Program-made: the position numbers and the translations under genes
NCBI RefSeq assembly: GCF_001659605.2
Contig: NC_035167.2
Location: 4,588,001 to 4,652,000 of the forward strand
DNA: 64,000 bases
Source: Manihot esculenta
Taxonomy: Eukaryota > Streptophyta > Magnoliopsida > Malpighiales > Euphorbiaceae
Direction: 5' to 3'
In this document: positions 60,201 through 64,000 of the stretch, one piece after another
Layout of the letters: every line of letters starts with the position of its first letter
Position numbering within the stretch: position 1 is the stretch's first letter
The notes under the pieces: generated by a model
The model's input: the letters and a program-made list of their open reading frames with translations, nothing else
What the model was told of the DNA's origin: nothing
The model's database searches: none

Positions 60201-61747
60201 TTTTAAAATACAGTTCTGTTCCACTCACCTCTGTCAACTGCTGAGCAGTCTCTGTAACTCTAACTCTGTGGGCCTCCTTGGTCTCTCGGGTCCGTACCTA
60301 CACAGGTGGACTCAAATGAGGACCAAACTTACTTAAACATAACTCTTACTATCTCCCCAAACCCCTCTAAAACATCATAGGCATGCATGGAAAAATGGGC
60401 AAAAGAAGGCTGGACTGGGCACTTTCGGCGGCACTTTCGGCGGCCGAAACCCCTCTCCAGAGACGAAACTCATGCATGTTCGGCGGCACCTTCGGCGGCC
60501 GAAAGCCTCGTCCAGAGACGAAACTCATGCACTTTCGGCGGCCGAACTCCCTCTTTCGGCGGCCGAAAGTCTCTTTCTCACCCAAAAGCCTAGCTTTCGG
60601 GGGCAAGGTTTGGCAGCCGAAACTGCCTCCACAAGGGGTTCGGCGGCCGAACCTTGCTTCGGCGGCCGAACCTGGATTCTCCAGAAAGGCAGAATCCGAG
60701 CACAACTCATGCTCTCAGCCTCCAAAATCCTATCAAACACCCATAACATGCATACCAACACTTCTCAACTCACAAAGAACATAACTCATGCATAGAGAGG
60801 CCTAAAAACTAGCTCAAGCCTCAAACACAACAACAAAACTCATAGAAACTCATATGATCAACATATGCTCAAACTCATGCTTATACCCCAAAGCATGCCA
60901 TAAAACTCTCCAAACTTCTTAAAACTTGCTTTAAACATAAGGGGAGGTGAGGATCCATGCTTACCTCTTGAAGAACTAGAGGATTGATGATCCAAGCTTG
61001 GAGATAGGGAAAAACTCACTCAAAATCTCCAAGTGCTCAACTTTGCTTCCTTTTGCTCAAAACTCTAAAACAAAACTCAAATCAAGTTAAAACATGCAAG
61101 ATTTGAGGAAAACATGAGAAATCACACCAAGGAGAGCTTGAACCTACCTTTGACCCAAAAACAGAGTGTTTACCACTCAAGTCTCGGGCAAAGGGGCTTT
61201 TGTAGTGGCCAACCGACTCTTCCTTCGGCGGCCTAACGTGCATGCAAAACCATGCAACTTTCGGCGGCCGAACTTCACCTTCGGCGGCCGAACCTGGCTT
61301 TTGTCCCCTTGGCCTTTTCATTGCAAAACTCAATTTTCTTAACTCAAAACATGCAAACATGATAAAAACACTTAAAAACATCTTAAAAACCTTTCTTATA
61401 CCCTTAGGGCAAGCTCCGACATCCTCGAATCCCGACTTCCAACGGAAAATCCGCCGGAACGTAGGAATTCTGATACCGGGGTCTAGCCGGGTATTACACT
61501 TCGAGTGCATACAGACAGAGCATGCATAGTCCAGGCTTAGTTGATGAGAAAAGTTTCAAGAAAAGAAAAGATAGTCAAGCAAAGAAAAAAAAAAAAGAAG
61601 AGTAAGTAACAGTTTTAAGCTTAAGTACGATCATGTATGGGATTTATCAGGTACACAGAGTTGACAGTAGGCTTACTACGGGTCCCGGCGGCCTTAAGCC
61701 GATCTGGATCCTAGTGCCGGTGATGGTCCGGTAAGCGGGCTGTTACA
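57223..61747 (+). repeat. Element 2, 3' LTR, interrupted
   Basis: LTR bases 1-2013 occupy 57223-59235 and the last 244 occupy 61504-61747; together 2257 bp, equal to the 5' LTR. The gap is a solo LTR insertion with CTTCG duplicated at each edge. Confidence 0.94.
59236..61498 (-). mobile_element. Solo LTR of the same family inserted in reverse in element 2's 3' LTR
   Basis: 2263 bp, on the minus strand TGTAATACCCGGCTAG to GGGCTGTTACA, flanked by a perfect 5 bp TSD CTTCG (59231-59235 and 61499-61503). It is visibly more diverged from element 2's LTRs than those are from each other, so it came from another family member, whose interior was later lost by LTR-LTR recombination. Lying head-to-head with 57223-59235, it forms a long inverted repeat. 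Confidence 0.95.
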
Positions 61748-62049
61748 GTTTTTATACAAGTCTATCGAATATTCTGAAAAATGTATATGTCATAATATAC
61801 GACTGTTGTTATAGCAGAAAATATATGAATGAGGAGAGAGAAAAAGAAAAAATTCTGAAATATCCGACCGATTCCAATCCGATATCCGATCATTTTAGAA
61901 TATTTGTCCGATCTAGTTATCTTGGAGTGATCGTCTAGTCGTCGACATGGTCTTCTGACCTGATCTGGGGTGATCGTTCGACTTGATCTTGGGTAGTCGT
62001 CCAACTTGATCTTCTAGAATGGTCGTCTGACTTTATCTTCTGAAATGGT
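61748..62049. other. Region between element 2 and copia pol; possible copia 3' remnant
   Basis: About 300 bp with no gene. It may be the 3' untranslated or LTR part of the copia element cut by element 2, since copia pol ends just to the right on the minus strand. Repeated GATCTTSTGR/GTCGTC-type words (61915-62060) are a local imperfect repeat. Confidence 0.4.
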
Positions 62050-64000
62050 CGTCCAAGTGGTTGTTTGACTTCTGGAGAATATATGTCAATCATTCCCAGC
62101 TTGAGTTTTAGTTTTGAGAAGGGATAAGAGGAAAAGGTTTAGTGAAGATGGCTGCCAATTGAGCTGCTGAGAAAACTGGTAGAAGTTTGAAGAGACCAAT
62201 CTATACCTTTTCTATTACAATATGGTAGTCAAACTCAATATGTTTTGTTCTTTCATGAAATATAAGATTGGCAGCAATGCATAATGCGCTTTGGTTATCA
62301 CAGTAGACTAAAGCTAGTGATGTATGAGAAACTTGAAGATCATCAAGGAGGTAAGTGAGCCATTGAAATTCACATGTTATAGCTGTAAGTGCTCTATATT
62401 TAGCTTCAGAAGATAAATGAGAGACGATGGTTTGCTTTTTGAATTTCTAAGAAATTAAGGCTGAGTCTAAGAAGATACAAAAATCTGTAACAGATTTGCG
62501 GGTGTCAATATAGTCAGCCCAGTCCGAATCACTGAAACCTTTTAATTTAAAATCAGATTTGGTTGGAAAAAATAAGCTAGCTCCTGGAGAACTTTTAGTA
62601 AATCTCAGAATCTTATGAGCTGCCTTTAGGTGAAGATCAGTAGGTTTTGCTGGGTACAGACTGAGTTGTTGAACTGCAAAGGTAAGGTTAGGTCTAGTTG
62701 TGGTATGATATAATAATCTACCCATTAACCTTCTGTAAACTGTACAATCATCAAGTAGAGAACCCCTTGTCTTGTTGTAATTTATGAGCACTGTCCATGG
62801 GAGTTTTGATTGGCTTGGAAGCTAAGTATCCTGCATTAGAAAGAATTTTCAGGGCATATTTTCTTTATTTAAAGGTAATCTCTTTAGGAGATCTTGCAAT
62901 TTTCAGACCTAGAAAAAATTTTAGTTCTCCTAAATCCTTGATTTTGAAAGAAGTATCAAGAAAGGATTTGGCTGTATTTATCTCCTCCATGTTATTTTCT
63001 GCCAAAATGATGTCATCTACATAAACTAACAAGGTAGTAAAGTTTAGAAAATTATTGTCTACTAACTTGTTTTAAACTATATAAGGATTTCGACAACATG
63101 CGAACCTTATTAGGATTGTTAGTTTGAAAACCACGAAGCAAAATCATGTATACTTCTTCATTAAGGTCACCATGTAAAAAAGAATTATTTATATTTAATT
63201 GGCGTAGATACCAATTATGTGCAACATCTAAAACAAGAACTAATCGTACTGTGGTCATCTTTGCCACAAGAGAAAAGGTATAACAAGAACTAATCGTACT
63301 GTGGTCATCTTTGCCACAGGAGAAAAGGTATCAAAGTAGTCTATACCTTCAGTTTGGATATAGCTTTTGGCAACAAGCCTGACCTTGAATCTTTTTATTG
63401 AACCATCTGCCTTAAATTTTATCTTATAAACCCATTTGCATCGAATGGGGATCTTTTTTAGTAGTAAGTCTATGAGTTCCCATGTATAGTTTTATTCTAA
63501 AGCAACAATCTCAGCTTGTATAACTTCTCTCCAACAATCACGTTTAACTGCCTGTGTATATGTTTTTGGTTCAGTTACAATTAAAGTAGACATGATGGAG
63601 TGCTTATAGGAGGAAGAGACATGATCATATATGAGAACTTATGAAAGGGGATACAGAACACCAGATTGTGAATGAGAAGGAATAGAACTAAGTGAGTTAC
63701 AATGGTAGTCTTGGAGATAAGAGGATTTTCGTTTGGTTCTGGTAGAAGTTTTAGAAACATGTAAATATTGAGAAAGGGTAGACAACTCAAGAGGCAGAGA
63801 ATCTGCATTATAATTATGAATAATGGGATAAGCAGAAAAATCACTAGGTATAGTACAGTCTTGAGAAAGAACAATAGGTTTTGTACATAAATAAGAAAGA
63901 TTTGAATCAGATTGATGCTTGTAAGGAATGACAAACGCATAGAAAATGACATTTCTAGAAACAAAAACTTCTCTAAATGATAAATTAAAGATAACAAATC
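62050..64000 (-). pseudogene. Decayed Ty1/copia pol (integrase end, RT, RNase H), runs off the right edge
   Basis: On the minus strand from 64000 leftward: a post-integrase segment (SRNVIFY, about 63960), then CWREVIQAEIVALE and [17 protein letters not shown] (about 63530-63390), RT start with [17 protein letters not shown] (about 63345-63240) and LNINNSFLHGDLNEEVYM (about 63210-63155), then VYRRLMGRLLYHTTTRPN (about 62745-62695) and RNase H: GFSDSDWADY, SSEAKYRALTA, YCDNQSALCIAANL, HERTKHIEFDYH, ending KLGMIDIYS near 62070. This is the copia order. In-frame stops, frameshifts and a 50 bp duplication show it is dead. The upstream part lies beyond the window. Confidence 0.88.
63232..63331. repeat. 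50-bp tandem duplication in copia RT
   Basis: 63232-63281 and 63282-63331 are near-identical units (AACAAGAACTAATCGTACTG and onward; CCACAAG against CCACAGG). Fifty is not a multiple of three, so the copy shifts the RT frame next to the [12 protein letters not shown] motif. Confidence 0.88.

Larger units (their letters stand above)
49594..61747 (+). mobile_element. Element 2: near-complete chromovirus-type gypsy element with a nested solo LTR
   Basis: LTRs of 2257 bp (49594-51850, and 57223-59235 continued at 61504-61747) flank PBS, gag-pol and PPT. The outer flanks GTTTA and GTTTT are a one-mismatch TSD. The 3' LTR is interrupted by a 2263 bp solo LTR of the same family in reverse orientation. 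By eye the two LTRs of element 2 differ at about six sites, so the insertion is very young. Gag-pol is intact except for one TAG. Confidence 0.95.

Overview
This is nuclear DNA of a flowering plant, almost certainly a eudicot: three intron-rich genes with GT-AG introns and AT-rich non-coding DNA are followed by a dense block of nested LTR retrotransposons. The gene order and element families would fit a woody rosid or euphorb such as cassava, but nothing here proves the species.

Genes, about 1-20 kb, all on the + strand. The 3' half of a Rab GDP-dissociation inhibitor gene (seven exons, stop at 2514) enters from the left. After a 2.9 kb AT-rich gap comes a complete 19-exon gene (5387-17103) for a ULP2-type SUMO protease. 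Its reconstructed exons sum to an intact 877-residue frame with the His/Asp/Gln/Cys active site. It carries a duplicated exon, a probable GC-AG intron and a foldback transposon in its largest intron. About 700 bp further on is a four-exon gene (17806-19986) for a HAD-family magnesium-dependent phosphatase-1-like protein.

Retroelements, about 20.5-64 kb. Element 1 (20584-30119, + strand) is a complete chromodomain-type Ty3/gypsy element with TSD TCTAG and one long gag-pol frame. It abuts a decayed, antisense L1-type LINE (about 30.3-34.5 kb). An old solo LTR (36139-45422, TSD ATTTT) is split by element 3 (37395-44609, - strand, TSD ATTAG). Element 3 has two near-identical 2435 bp LTRs but only a gutted gag and scraps of pol, so it must have moved with proteins supplied in trans. 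After 4 kb of AT-rich DNA with a small inverted-repeat transposon comes element 2 (49594-61747, + strand). Its gag-pol is whole except for one TAG codon in gag. Its 3' LTR was hit by a same-family element in the opposite orientation, now a solo LTR (59236-61498, TSD CTTCG). This created a long inverted repeat of about 2 kb per arm. The right edge is an antisense, decayed Ty1/copia pol gene running off the window.

All four gypsy LTR types share a plan: TGTAATACCCG-like start, a cluster of TTCGGCCGCCGAA palindromes, a tandem-repeat cassette whose unit differs by family, and a conserved 3' end. LTR comparison by eye suggests element 1 is older (about thirty substitutions plus a 19 bp indel), while elements 2 and 3 are very young (about six and eight). 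Most short ORFs in the LTRs are translations of the GC-rich palindromes and are not genes. The most interesting objects are the inverted-repeat LTR, a candidate hairpin siRNA source, the recently mobile non-autonomous element 3, and the conserved palindrome and repeat cassettes.
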